Source: Nocardia terrae
Lineage (GTDB): Bacteria; Actinomycetota; Actinomycetes; Mycobacteriales; Mycobacteriaceae
NCBI RefSeq assembly: GCF_009760405.1
Contig: NZ_WRPP01000005.1
Coordinates: 62,001-126,000, forward strand
Direction of reading: 5' to 3'
DNA length: 64,000 nt
The notes below the pieces were generated by a model. The model searched no databases, was not told the DNA's origin, and saw nothing but the letters and a program-made list of their open reading frames with translations. Positions 25,937 to 33,269 of this stretch are shown in pieces. The position numbers and the translations under genes were made by a program. Position 1 is the stretch's first letter. Each line of letters opens with the position of its first letter.

Positions 25937-26584
25937 ATGGGAACCATCCCGTTCGACGCCCAGGAACGCGAAGCACTGTGTGATCTGTTCGAGGAGCTCG
26001 GGGCCGATGCGCCCACACTGTTGGAGGGTTGGACGGCCCGGGATCTCGCCGCCCACTTGGTCCTGCGCGAACGCGATATCCTGGCGGGCCCCTGCATGGT
26101 ACTACCGGGACCATTCGCGCGATTCGCCGACAGACGCCGAGCGAATCTGGTGGCGCACAACGAGTTCGGGTGGCTTGTCGACCGACTCCGGTCGGGCCCG
26201 CCCGCTGGATTCTTCCGCCTCGGATGGGTGCGGTCGTTTCCGAGTCTCAACGAGTTCTTCGTGCACCATGAGGATCTGCGCCGCGCCAACGGCCTCGGCC
26301 CCCGACACGAGATGCCGCCCGCGCTGCAGGATGCGTTGTGGCGCAACGTTCGTCGTGGTGGCCGTTTTCTGAGCCGACGACTCCGCGGAGTCCGACTCGA
26401 TCTCGAGCGCGCCGGCACCGGCGAACGCGTGACGGTTCGACGGGGCGAACCCGCGGTCCGGCTCCGGGGCGCGCCCGGTGAACTGCTGTTGTATCTGTTC
26501 GGGCGGCAGGACGCCGCCGAGGTCGAGGCCCTCGGGCCGGCACCAGCCGTGGACACGGTCGGACGTACCCGATTCGGCATGTAG
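25937..26584 (+). CDS. TIGR03085-type maleylpyruvate isomerase-fold protein
   Basis: A 215-aa member of the mycothiol-dependent MDMPI/DinB superfamily. GWTARDLAAHLVLRERD (about 30-47) and LNEFFVHHEDLRRANG (about 108-123) supply the metal-binding His/Glu residues of the four-helix bundle. A C-terminal SCP2-like half has RGEPAVRLRGAPGELLLYLFGRQ. Such proteins use divalent metal and, in some members, mycothiol; the substrate is unknown. It stands alone and is convergent with the CPA1 antiporter. Confidence 0.85.
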   Translation: MGTIPFDAQEREALCDLFEELGADAPTLLEGWTARDLAAHLVLRERDILAGPCMVLPGPFARFADRRRANLVAHNEFGWLVDRLRSGPPAGFFRLGWVRSFPSLNEFFVHHEDLRRANGLGPRHEMPPALQDALWRNVRRGGRFLSRRLRGVRLDLERAGTGERVTVRRGEPAVRLRGAPGELLLYLFGRQDAAEVEALGPAPAVDTVGRTRFGM

Positions 26585-26638
26585 CCGACCTTGTAACGCG
26601 GAATTGACTGCAGTGCAGGGAGATTCGACGGCAGTGAA

Positions 26639-28204
26639 TCAGCAGTCCGCCTCCGGAGGTGCCGGCTTCCTGAACCATCCTCGGCCCAGGCGGGTACGCA
26701 GCCGGTAGGGCGTGGGTGATGCCACGGGGCGCGGGGTGGCGGTGCAGCCGAACAGTTTCGCTACCTCGGCGATGGTGTCGGGTTCGGCGAGCACCAGGAT
26801 CTCGTCGCCGGCGCGCAGGAGAGTATCGGCGGTGACGGTGACCAGCCGCCCTTGGCGGATGAGCACGCTCACCCACAGGTCCTCCGACGGCAGCTCGGCG
26901 ATGCTGGTGCCGTCGGCGGGCGCACCGGAACCGATGGTGAACCGGTGCAGGCTGTTCGGTTCCTCCTCGAAGCGGGCGTTCATCCCCCACGGGCGCGGGT
27001 TGACCGTCTCCAGCGGGATGCCCAAGCGTCGCGCCAGCGCAGGCACCGCGCCGCCCTGCACGATGACCGAGAACGCGACCACCACGAAGATGATGTCGTA
27101 GGCGCGTTGCGCGTCGGCGACCCCGGCTTGAACGATGAACACGCCCAGCAGAATCGGCACCGCGCCCTTGAGCCCGGTCCAGCTGACGAACAGCCGTTCA
27201 CCACGGTTGAGGTCGGTGCGCCACAACAGGATCACGACCGCCAGCGGGCGAATCAGGAGGGCCAGCAGCGCGGCCAGACCCAGCCCGATGCCGAGGGCGT
27301 TGCCTTCGGTGATGCCGCCCGGTCCGGTGATCTGGATGGTCAATCCGAGCATGACGAAGGCGACGATCTCGGCGAGATTGGCCAGCGCCGAATGGAATCG
27401 CTCGATCTCGATCTTGTAGGGGGCGCGTTGATCTCCGACCACGACGCCCGCGACGAGCACTGCCAGGAATCCGGATCCGTGTGCGAGGGTGGTCACCGCG
27501 TAGATGGCGAACACGCACATGAGTACGCGTAGCGAGTAGAGACCGGCCGCGGGCAGCAGCACGCTGCGCATGAACCACAGCAGGCTCGTGCCACCGAGCA
27601 CGCCGATCACCGCGCCGATGAGCAGCTGGGTGGTGAATTCCCAAGCGACCGAACCCGCTGCGCCGACCGTGAAGTGGGACGTACCGAGCAGCACCACCAT
27701 CAGCGCGATGCCGACCGGGTCGTTGGCACCGGATTCCCCCTGCAACAGGACCCCGCTGCGCCCGCCGATCTGCCGGCGGCCCAGCACGGAGAACACCACC
27801 GCCGGATCCGTCGGCGACAGGGCGGTACCCAGCAGCAGCGCGATGCGCCAGTCGAGACCGAACAGCAGGTGCGCTCCCACTGCGAGCGCTACCGCGGTGA
27901 GCAGAGTGCCGGTCGCACCCAGCCACACGATGGCTCCGGCGTTGGCGCGGACCCTGCGCCAGCCCAGCTGCATACCGCCGTCGAACAGGATCACCACCAG
28001 CGCGATAGTGACCACCCGCTCCACCTGCAGAGTGGGAACCTGTGCGAGGGGCTGCCAGATATCGGAAGCGACCGCGGCACCGATCAGGAACAACGCCGGA
28101 GCCGGGATCGGGAATCGTTCCACGAAGCGGTGCGACAGCACGGCGGTCAATCCGACCGCGGCAATGATCACCAACGTGGTCGCGAACGGCACCACGTCGT
28201 TCAT
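26639..28204 (-). CDS. CPA1-family K+(Na+)/H+ antiporter with TrkA-C domain
   Basis: About 521 aa from ATG 28204; the frame extends to ATG 28267. About 12-13 membrane segments are present. The ion-binding motif SPTDPAVVFSVLG (about 125) and GESGANDPVGIAL with the Asn-Asp pair identify a cation/proton antiporter. A cytoplasmic TrkA-C regulatory domain follows (about 415-490: TSIAELPSEDLWVSVLIRQG, GDEILVLAEPD). The CvrA/NhaP2-type layout suggests K+/H+ exchange. The leader element at 28271-28296 lies just upstream; neither start has a good Shine-Dalgarno. Confidence 0.9.
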   Translation of the reverse strand: MNDVVPFATTLVIIAAVGLTAVLSHRFVERFPIPAPALFLIGAAVASDIWQPLAQVPTLQVERVVTIALVVILFDGGMQLGWRRVRANAGAIVWLGATGTLLTAVALAVGAHLLFGLDWRIALLLGTALSPTDPAVVFSVLGRRQIGGRSGVLLQGESGANDPVGIALMVVLLGTSHFTVGAAGSVAWEFTTQLLIGAVIGVLGGTSLLWFMRSVLLPAAGLYSLRVLMCVFAIYAVTTLAHGSGFLAVLVAGVVVGDQRAPYKIEIERFHSALANLAEIVAFVMLGLTIQITGPGGITEGNALGIGLGLAALLALLIRPLAVVILLWRTDLNRGERLFVSWTGLKGAVPILLGVFIVQAGVADAQRAYDIIFVVVAFSVIVQGGAVPALARRLGIPLETVNPRPWGMNARFEEEPNSLHRFTIGSGAPADGTSIAELPSEDLWVSVLIRQGRLVTVTADTLLRAGDEILVLAEPDTIAEVAKLFGCTATPRPVASPTPYRLRTRLGRGWFRKPAPPEADC

Positions 28205-28270
28205 CGGAGCCGACCGAGGTCTCGCAGCGCCACCGAGTTGCTCCTTCTGGTTCCAGCGATCGGACATACG

Positions 28271-28296
28271 TCGCCGACCAGACTTCCCGGCACACC
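28271..28296 (-). promoter_or_regulatory. Leader element copy 2 (upstream of CPA1 antiporter)
   Basis: Identical over 26 nt to 25254-25279 and in the same orientation relative to the downstream cation antiporter. In both copies the block could be read as a short peptide (VCREVWSA), but identity at all third positions suggests nucleic-acid-level constraint or recent duplication. Confidence 0.6.
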
Positions 28297-28373
28297 CGTA
28301 CCAACCTTAACGGTCGCCGATCGCGCGGCGACAGCCAATTCCCGACGGGCAGGGTAGGTCTCGAACCGTTCGG

Positions 28374-28721
28374 TTAGGGGACGTGCTCGGCATCGGCGAC
28401 ATGGATGAGCATGTCGACCGGATCCATCGTGACCAGTCCGCTGGTGACGATCTCATCGATCTGCGGCAGGAACCGCCGGACGGCGTCCTCGGCGTCGACG
28501 ATGATCACAGCCACCGGCAGATCCTTCGACGGGGCGAAGAAACGACGACTGTGGATGCGATAGGTCGTGCCGTAGCCTTCCATGCCCCGGAACACCGACG
28601 CCCCCGCCAGTCCGGCCGCGTGGGCGCGGCGCACGATCTCCCGCCACACCGGCTCCCGATTCCAGGTGTCCCCGTCACCGACCACGATCGACAACCGCAA
28701 CGCCTTACCCGCAACACGCAT
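28374..28721 (-). CDS. DUF190 (PII-like) protein
   Basis: A 115-aa protein starting at ATG 28721. The sequence LSIVVGDGDTW, AAGLAGASVFRGMEGYGTTYRIHSRRFFAPSKDLPVAVIIVDAEDAV is diagnostic of DUF190, which folds like PII signalling proteins. It is usually encoded next to CrcB fluoride channels or other ion transporters. No crcB is present in this window. Its closest partner is the CPA1 antiporter upstream in the same orientation. Confidence 0.88.
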   Translation of the reverse strand: MRVAGKALRLSIVVGDGDTWNREPVWREIVRRAHAAGLAGASVFRGMEGYGTTYRIHSRRFFAPSKDLPVAVIIVDAEDAVRRFLPQIDEIVTSGLVTMDPVDMLIHVADAEHVP

Positions 28722-28899
28722 CGCGCTCACCTCTCCCATACGCCTCGAGCACCCGCAGCTGCGCCGGTAACACTCCACTGCGATGCCGTGACCTCGATCC
28801 AACTCCCCCGCCCCCGATCGCTTCAAGAGATCACGGCCCCGATCCTCGCGGCCATACGCCTTCTTTACAGACCCTCGAACATCCCGCAGTTGCACAGGC

Positions 28900-29121
28900 T
28901 CAGCGCCCCAACCACACCAACGACCAATACTGCTCGCGCCACTGCCGAGCGTGATGCAGCTGGACCCACCCCTGGAGAAACGCCAGACCAATCCACACCG
29001 CCAACCAGATCGTCGCTATGACCCCGCTCCCGCCACCGATGCCCTGACTGACGTTGCCGCTCGGCCGAACACCTGGCTCGGGGATCGTCGAGGCCACACG
29101 TTCACGAACCGGGAACGACAA
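28900..29121 (-). CDS. Possible small single-TM protein
   Basis: A 73-aa frame from a TTG at 29121, 3 bp after the lipoprotein stop. Only the C-terminal half looks protein-like: a hydrophobic helix GVIATIWLAVWIGLAFLQGW followed by VQLHHARQWREQYWSLVW. The position suggests operon partnership with the lipoprotein. No family recognised. The rest of 28722-29124 shows nothing convincing. Confidence 0.35.
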   Translation of the reverse strand: MSFPVRERVASTIPEPGVRPSGNVSQGIGGGSGVIATIWLAVWIGLAFLQGWVQLHHARQWREQYWSLVWLGR

Positions 29122-29124
29122 CGA

Positions 29125-29799
29125 CTATCTCGGGACCCCGGACCATGGTTGGAAATTGTCGAAATCGGGTAGTGGCGAGATGGTTTCACCGTTGGCGGGC
29201 AGCTCGGTCTTCCAGTCCGAGCCTTCCCATTTCTCGGTGACCCGCACTGAACTCAACGCGCCCGCCGCCGTCTGGAGCGCGAGGTCCGCGACGGCTCGGT
29301 CGCCGGTATAGGACAGCATCCGGAATCCAGCGAAGTAGGGCAGGTCGGCCGCGGAGTCGAAGCCGGTCGAAATCCGCTGCGTCGGCGGCTGATCGGCGGG
29401 CGCGACGACGGCCATCCGGCGGGCGGCGGCGAGCCACGCCGAATCGTTCAGGCCGGCCAGTCGCGCTTGGTGTTGCATCATGGCGATCACCACGCCCTCG
29501 GCCGTATGGCTGAAGCCGGTCGCGGCGTCGTCTTGGATCCGCGTCGGCCCCCACCTATCGGCAGTCGGCAGCCGAGTTCCGTGCCACGGATGCCATGTGA
29601 TCCAACGCGACATCGCAAACGAGAGTGGGAAGTCCGCACTGGAACGCGCCGGATCCAGTGACACCGCAACGGCGTGAGCCCCCTGGTCGGCCGAGGCGGG
29701 CATCGAACATGCCGTGCCTCCGACCATGAGCGCGATAGCCCAGACGGCACACCACAATCGCCGTAACGGAAGCGTTCCGGACCGAGAGCTTGCCGTCAC
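29125..29799 (-). CDS. Exported lipoprotein of unknown function
   Basis: A 224-aa precursor. GTG 29799 is chosen because GGGAGGAG precedes it at normal distance; an ATG at 29823 lies before that site. The signal peptide has RRLWCAVWAIALMVGGTAC, with a lipobox Cys at about residue 31. The mature part is rich in Trp and resembles actinobacterial conjugation- or envelope-associated lipoproteins (FPLSFAMSRWITWHPWHGTR, GFSHTAEGVVIAMMQHQARLAG, KWEGSDWKTELP). I do not assign a function. Motif site a (29875-29891) lies in the same intergenic region, 76 bp upstream. Confidence 0.7.
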   Translation of the reverse strand: MTASSRSGTLPLRRLWCAVWAIALMVGGTACSMPASADQGAHAVAVSLDPARSSADFPLSFAMSRWITWHPWHGTRLPTADRWGPTRIQDDAATGFSHTAEGVVIAMMQHQARLAGLNDSAWLAAARRMAVVAPADQPPTQRISTGFDSAADLPYFAGFRMLSYTGDRAVADLALQTAAGALSSVRVTEKWEGSDWKTELPANGETISPLPDFDNFQPWSGVPR

Positions 29800-29874
29800 C
29801 GTGGCTCCTCCCGAGCTCGGCATCCGCGGGAATGGCCCGAGTAGGCCAGCCCGAGATCTAACTGTGGCATACAG

Positions 29875-29891
29875 CAACTATTGCACAGTAA
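29875..29891 (+). promoter_or_regulatory. CAACTRTTGCA motif, site a
   Basis: CAACTATTGCACAGTAA, oriented toward the zinc-ribbon gene at 30005. The left 11 bases match the consensus exactly; the right half is degenerate. One of six such sites in this cluster. Confidence 0.6.
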
Positions 29892-30004
29892 CCGTGTTTG
29901 TTAGATTTGTATATACGCCTCAGGGGTGCGCCGACGGCACATGACGACCGCACCAAGGGCTCGGGGCGCGTCCGTAGGAGCTTTCTTTCGAGGAGCTGAG
30001 CCCC

Positions 30005-30217
30005 ATGGCGTTCGACATCTTGGCCTTCACATTGGCCGCGCTGAACCTGACCGCTGTCGTCATCATGTTGACCATCGGCATGACCGACATTCCCAGTTGG
30101 CCCATCTCGGCGCGCTGCCGGCAGTGCACACGTTGGACTTTCGATACGCGGCGCGGGCCCGCACCGACCTGCTTCCGGTGTCGGCTACGCCCACCGCCGA
30201 CGCAGAAGACGGCCTAG
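30005..30217 (+). CDS. Small membrane-anchored zinc-ribbon protein (copy 1)
   Basis: A 70-aa protein with ATG 30005 after a GAGGAG site. One N-terminal membrane helix (about 4-25) is followed by TDIPSWPISARC and a four-Cys ribbon: Cys38-x2-Cys41 and Cys56-x2-Cys59, with a basic Pro-rich tail. A truncated paralogue lies at 42012-42370 (ARCLRCSRW, PLCLRCR), with the same Cys spacing and TD.P..P.SARC entry. No known family recognised. It probably binds zinc at the membrane face; function unknown. It is convergent with the MarR gene. Confidence 0.75.
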   Translation: MAFDILAFTLAALNLTAVVIMLTIGMTDIPSWPISARCRQCTRWTFDTRRGPAPTCFRCRLRPPPTQKTA

Positions 30218-30244
30218 GGGCCGACATCGATAGCACCGCCGACT

Positions 30245-30267
30245 GCCCGCCGCCCGACACGGCGGGC
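30245..30267. terminator. Bidirectional terminator hairpin
   Basis: GCCCGCCG (30245-30252) pairs perfectly with 30260-30267 around a 7-nt loop, in the 65-bp gap between the convergent zinc-ribbon and MarR genes. Confidence 0.7.
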
Positions 30268-30282
30268 CCGGAACTGCGCGAA

Positions 30283-30798
30283 TCAGAGTTGATAGCTGTC
30301 GATGTCCAGGTCGCCGTGCGGTTCGCCGCCCGCGGCGGTGAACGCGGTCAGCGCGCGCACGAGGCCGGAGCGATCCTTCTCCGGCATCTGCTCCACCACG
30401 GCCGCGATCTCGCGCCGCCGGTGGGCGGTCACCTGATCGACCACACGATGACCGAGCGTCGTCAACTCGATGATCAGCTCACGACGGGAGTCGGGATTCG
30501 GTTTGCGATTCACCAAACCGGCCGCGACAAGACGGTCGACCATGCGGGCCGCCGTGGAGGGTTGGACGTTCAACGCGTTCGACAGCGTGACGACCTTCGA
30601 CGGCCCACGCGTGGACAGGATCACCAGGGTGCGGAACTGCGCAATGGTGATGGACTCGTCGACCAGCGCGATCGACCGCGCCGAGAGAGCGACCAGCAGA
30701 CGAGAAGCAGCCAGCAGCGCATCGGTGATCTCGTCGGCAGACTCACCGACCAACACTTCTTTCGCCATCGCGACCACCTCCGCAAACTGTGCATTCAC
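30283..30798 (-). CDS. MarR-family regulator, probable controller of the 29-42 kb cluster
   Basis: A 171-aa MarR protein. The winged helix spans about 50-115 (ITIAQFRTLVILSTRGPSKVVTLSNALNVQPSTAARMVDRLVAAGLVNRKPNPDSRRELIIELT), flanked by dimerisation helices. The start ATG 30798 leaves 126 bp to the divergent YfhO gene, and motif site b lies in that gap. Five further sites with the same core occur within 11 kb, which suggests that this protein autoregulates and controls the neighbours. That link is inference from position and motif recurrence. Confidence 0.92.
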   Translation of the reverse strand: MNAQFAEVVAMAKEVLVGESADEITDALLAASRLLVALSARSIALVDESITIAQFRTLVILSTRGPSKVVTLSNALNVQPSTAARMVDRLVAAGLVNRKPNPDSRRELIIELTTLGHRVVDQVTAHRRREIAAVVEQMPEKDRSGLVRALTAFTAAGGEPHGDLDIDSYQL

Positions 30799-30882
30799 CT
30801 ACCCCCTCTATCCTGCCGTGTCCGCCCCGATTCCGCGTAACCGCATCGCGGATCGCCCGACAAATTCAACTCGGGCACACAG

Positions 30883-30899
30883 AAACTGTTGCATAATGC
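30883..30899 (+). promoter_or_regulatory. CAACTRTTGCA motif, site b
   Basis: AAACTGTTGCATAATGC, one mismatch in the first base. It lies between divergent marR and yfhO starts, pointing into yfhO. GCATAATGC is itself a palindrome, and CATAAT resembles a -10 hexamer, so operator and promoter may overlap. Confidence 0.7.
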
Positions 30900-30924
30900 T
30901 TTGGTCAGGTAGGGTCTCCGACTC

Positions 30925-33183
30925 GTGGGAGTGCGTGCAGCGTTCGAAGCTCGAATGGACGTGTGCCGGTGGGGATTTGCCACCGCCGTCGGCGTGGTCG
31001 CGGGGTACGCGTCAGTGTTGCTGGCGAATCCGCGCCACTTCTATACCGATGACACCGAATCCCAGTACGGCCCGATGTGGGTCATGCTGGGACGGCACAT
31101 GCACCAGGGCCGGTTCCCGGCCCTGGTGCCATGGGAGTGGATGTCGGGCAACTACTCCATGGAAGAGGCCGGGCTCTACAACCCGCCACAGATGCTGGTC
31201 GACTGGTTCGCACCGGAATTCGACAATCTCGCGCTGTACGTGACGATCGTGAAGCTGATCTTCTCGATCATCGCCGCGCTCGGCGTCTTCCGGGTCTGCC
31301 TGGCCTACGGGTCCCGGCCACCGTGGGCGACGGTGGCCGCCGTGGCCTTTCCGCTCTCGGGCTGGTTCCTGTTCTTCGACGAGGCCAGCTGGGCGACCTC
31401 GCTCACCGGCACCGCGTGGATGCTGCACGCCTGGGCCTCGGCGATCCGATACACACGAAGCGATTCCGAGTCCCGACCCTGGACGCGCGGGCCGATTCCG
31501 GTGTTCGTGTTCCTGTATCTGGCGATCTCGGTCCAGTACGTCTTCCCCGCGGTCGAAGCCGCGCTGATGATCGCCGCGGTCGCCGTCGGCGAAGTGGTCT
31601 ACCAGCGGGCGTGGCGGCCGTCGCTGCGGCTGCTGGCCGTGGCGGCGTGCGCGGGCCTCGCCGGTTTGGAGACCTACCTACCGGGCATGCTGTCCTCGCC
31701 GGTGACCTGGCGCGGCAACGAGCGAATCCTCAACGAGGACTTCCTCAATGTCGGCTGGTCGGAATCGCTGAACGCGAGCCTGCCCAGCACCGTCCCCGCC
31801 TTCACCGGCTGGTGGGGCTACGTGCAGCCGCTACCGATGGTCTACATCGCCTGGTTCCTGATCCCGCTGCTGGCCTTCATCGACTGGTCGGCCATGCGGC
31901 GGGCATGGCGTGAGCACACCGGGCTGGCGATCTTCGTGCTCGGATTCCTGATGTGGACGGCCGGGCCCGGCCGGATCGGTCCGCTGCGCTGGCCGGCGCG
32001 CGTCCTGCCGATGCTCGCGGTCGGTCTGCTGGTCCTGGTGTGCGTGGCGTTGTCCCGATACGGGAGTTTCTCCGATTGGCGACGCCGCGGCACCGCCGCC
32101 GCCGTGCTGATCGGGCTGCTGTTCGTCCGGTCCTTCTGCGCCGCACCGCATCTGGTGGTCCGGCATCTGGTCGCCACCGCGGCGGTCGCGGCGCTCACCG
32201 CCGCGCTGGTGTGGCTGGCCCGCACCCGTGGCATCACCGCGGCGTGCGCGCTCGCGATCGTGGCCATGTTCCCCATCGCCTACGACCAGGTCCGCGTGCA
32301 ATCGCCGACGCCGATGTCCTATCACTTCCCCGAGAAGCGTTCGGACATGCAGGCGGCCTTCCCGCATTTCGACGGTGTCACACTACAACTCGCCGACCGC
32401 GCGCTGGTCCCGCCCGCCGACCAGAGCCTCGCCGGCGCGTGGGGTTCGCTGGCGTTCGGCAATTACGCCAAGAACATGCACCTGAACTATGTGAACGCCT
32501 ACACCCCGATCGGGTACCGGACGTTCAGCAAACTGCTGTGCATGGGCTGGGACGGCAGCACCTGCCCGGCCGCGTTCGGCGCGGCCTTCTCGACCGAACC
32601 CACCACCGGCCGCACCTACGTCGACCTGATGAAGGTGGATCGCGTGGTGCTGCAACGCGCCCAGTACCCGGACGCGGGCGACCAACCCGCCCCGCCCGGC
32701 TGGAAATGGGTCGACTACCCCGGACACGACCGCTACATCTGGGTTCTCGAGCGCGAGGACGGGCCGATCTCGACCCGCGACGGATTCATCGCCGACACCC
32801 GGGGCGTCACCACCAGCCCCCTCGACCGCGACAGCGTGACCAGCCACATTCACGTCACCTCGGCAGACGGCGGCCAGATCGTGTTCGCCCGCCTGGCCTG
32901 GCCCGGCTACCGGGTCACCCTCGACGGGCACGACATCGGCTTCCACACCATCGACGGAACCTTCGTCGCCGTCAACATTCCGGCGGGGACCGACAACGGT
33001 GAACTCATCGTGTCCTGGCGACCACCGGGCTGGAAGATCGGAATCGGCACCGCCCTACTCGGGCTGATCGGCCTGGGATGGCTGCAATGGATACACCGCC
33101 GCAGGTCCGGTGGCACAAACTCCGACTCGGACCCGGAACAATTCGAGCCGGTCACCGAGCCGTTGGCCCCCGCACTCGTCTGA
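30925..33183 (+). CDS. YfhO-family polytopic membrane protein
   Basis: A 752-aa GT-C-like membrane protein, GTG 30925 (ATG 30955 is possible). About 11-12 membrane segments fill residues 1-470. An extracytoplasmic part follows, ending in the YfhO-type beta domain (LAWPGYRVTLDGHDIGF, VNIPAGTDNGELIVSWRPPGW) and a last helix. The early loop RHFYTDDTESQYGPMW carries the acidic Asp-Asp expected of lipid-linked-sugar glycosyltransferases. In Firmicutes YfhO glycosylates lipoteichoic acid; here an envelope polymer or lipid is likely. It is divergent from marR. Confidence 0.85.
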   Translation: MGVRAAFEARMDVCRWGFATAVGVVAGYASVLLANPRHFYTDDTESQYGPMWVMLGRHMHQGRFPALVPWEWMSGNYSMEEAGLYNPPQMLVDWFAPEFDNLALYVTIVKLIFSIIAALGVFRVCLAYGSRPPWATVAAVAFPLSGWFLFFDEASWATSLTGTAWMLHAWASAIRYTRSDSESRPWTRGPIPVFVFLYLAISVQYVFPAVEAALMIAAVAVGEVVYQRAWRPSLRLLAVAACAGLAGLETYLPGMLSSPVTWRGNERILNEDFLNVGWSESLNASLPSTVPAFTGWWGYVQPLPMVYIAWFLIPLLAFIDWSAMRRAWREHTGLAIFVLGFLMWTAGPGRIGPLRWPARVLPMLAVGLLVLVCVALSRYGSFSDWRRRGTAAAVLIGLLFVRSFCAAPHLVVRHLVATAAVAALTAALVWLARTRGITAACALAIVAMFPIAYDQVRVQSPTPMSYHFPEKRSDMQAAFPHFDGVTLQLADRALVPPADQSLAGAWGSLAFGNYAKNMHLNYVNAYTPIGYRTFSKLLCMGWDGSTCPAAFGAAFSTEPTTGRTYVDLMKVDRVVLQRAQYPDAGDQPAPPGWKWVDYPGHDRYIWVLEREDGPISTRDGFIADTRGVTTSPLDRDSVTSHIHVTSADGGQIVFARLAWPGYRVTLDGHDIGFHTIDGTFVAVNIPAGTDNGELIVSWRPPGWKIGIGTALLGLIGLGWLQWIHRRRSGGTNSDSDPEQFEPVTEPLAPALV

Positions 33184-33248
33184 TTGTCCAAACCTCGCGG
33201 GCGTTACACCGACCAGTCTGTTTACACCCCCAGTTATCGAGCAGAGCG

Positions 33249-33268
33249 CAACTATTGCATACTGCAAT
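33249..33268 (+). promoter_or_regulatory. CAACTRTTGCA motif, site c, with perfect inverted repeat
   Basis: CAACTATTGCATACTGCAAT. ATTGCA-TAC-TGCAAT (33254-33268) is a perfect dyad, the best in the set. It ends one base before the clcA ATG at 33270, so either the mRNA is leaderless or the site blocks elongation. Confidence 0.75.
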
Positions 33269-33269
33269 C

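Noticed and set aside
28300..28900. crcB fluoride channel or fluoride riboswitch beside DUF190
   Set aside because: No CrcB-like sequence in any frame and no fluoride-riboswitch consensus seen.
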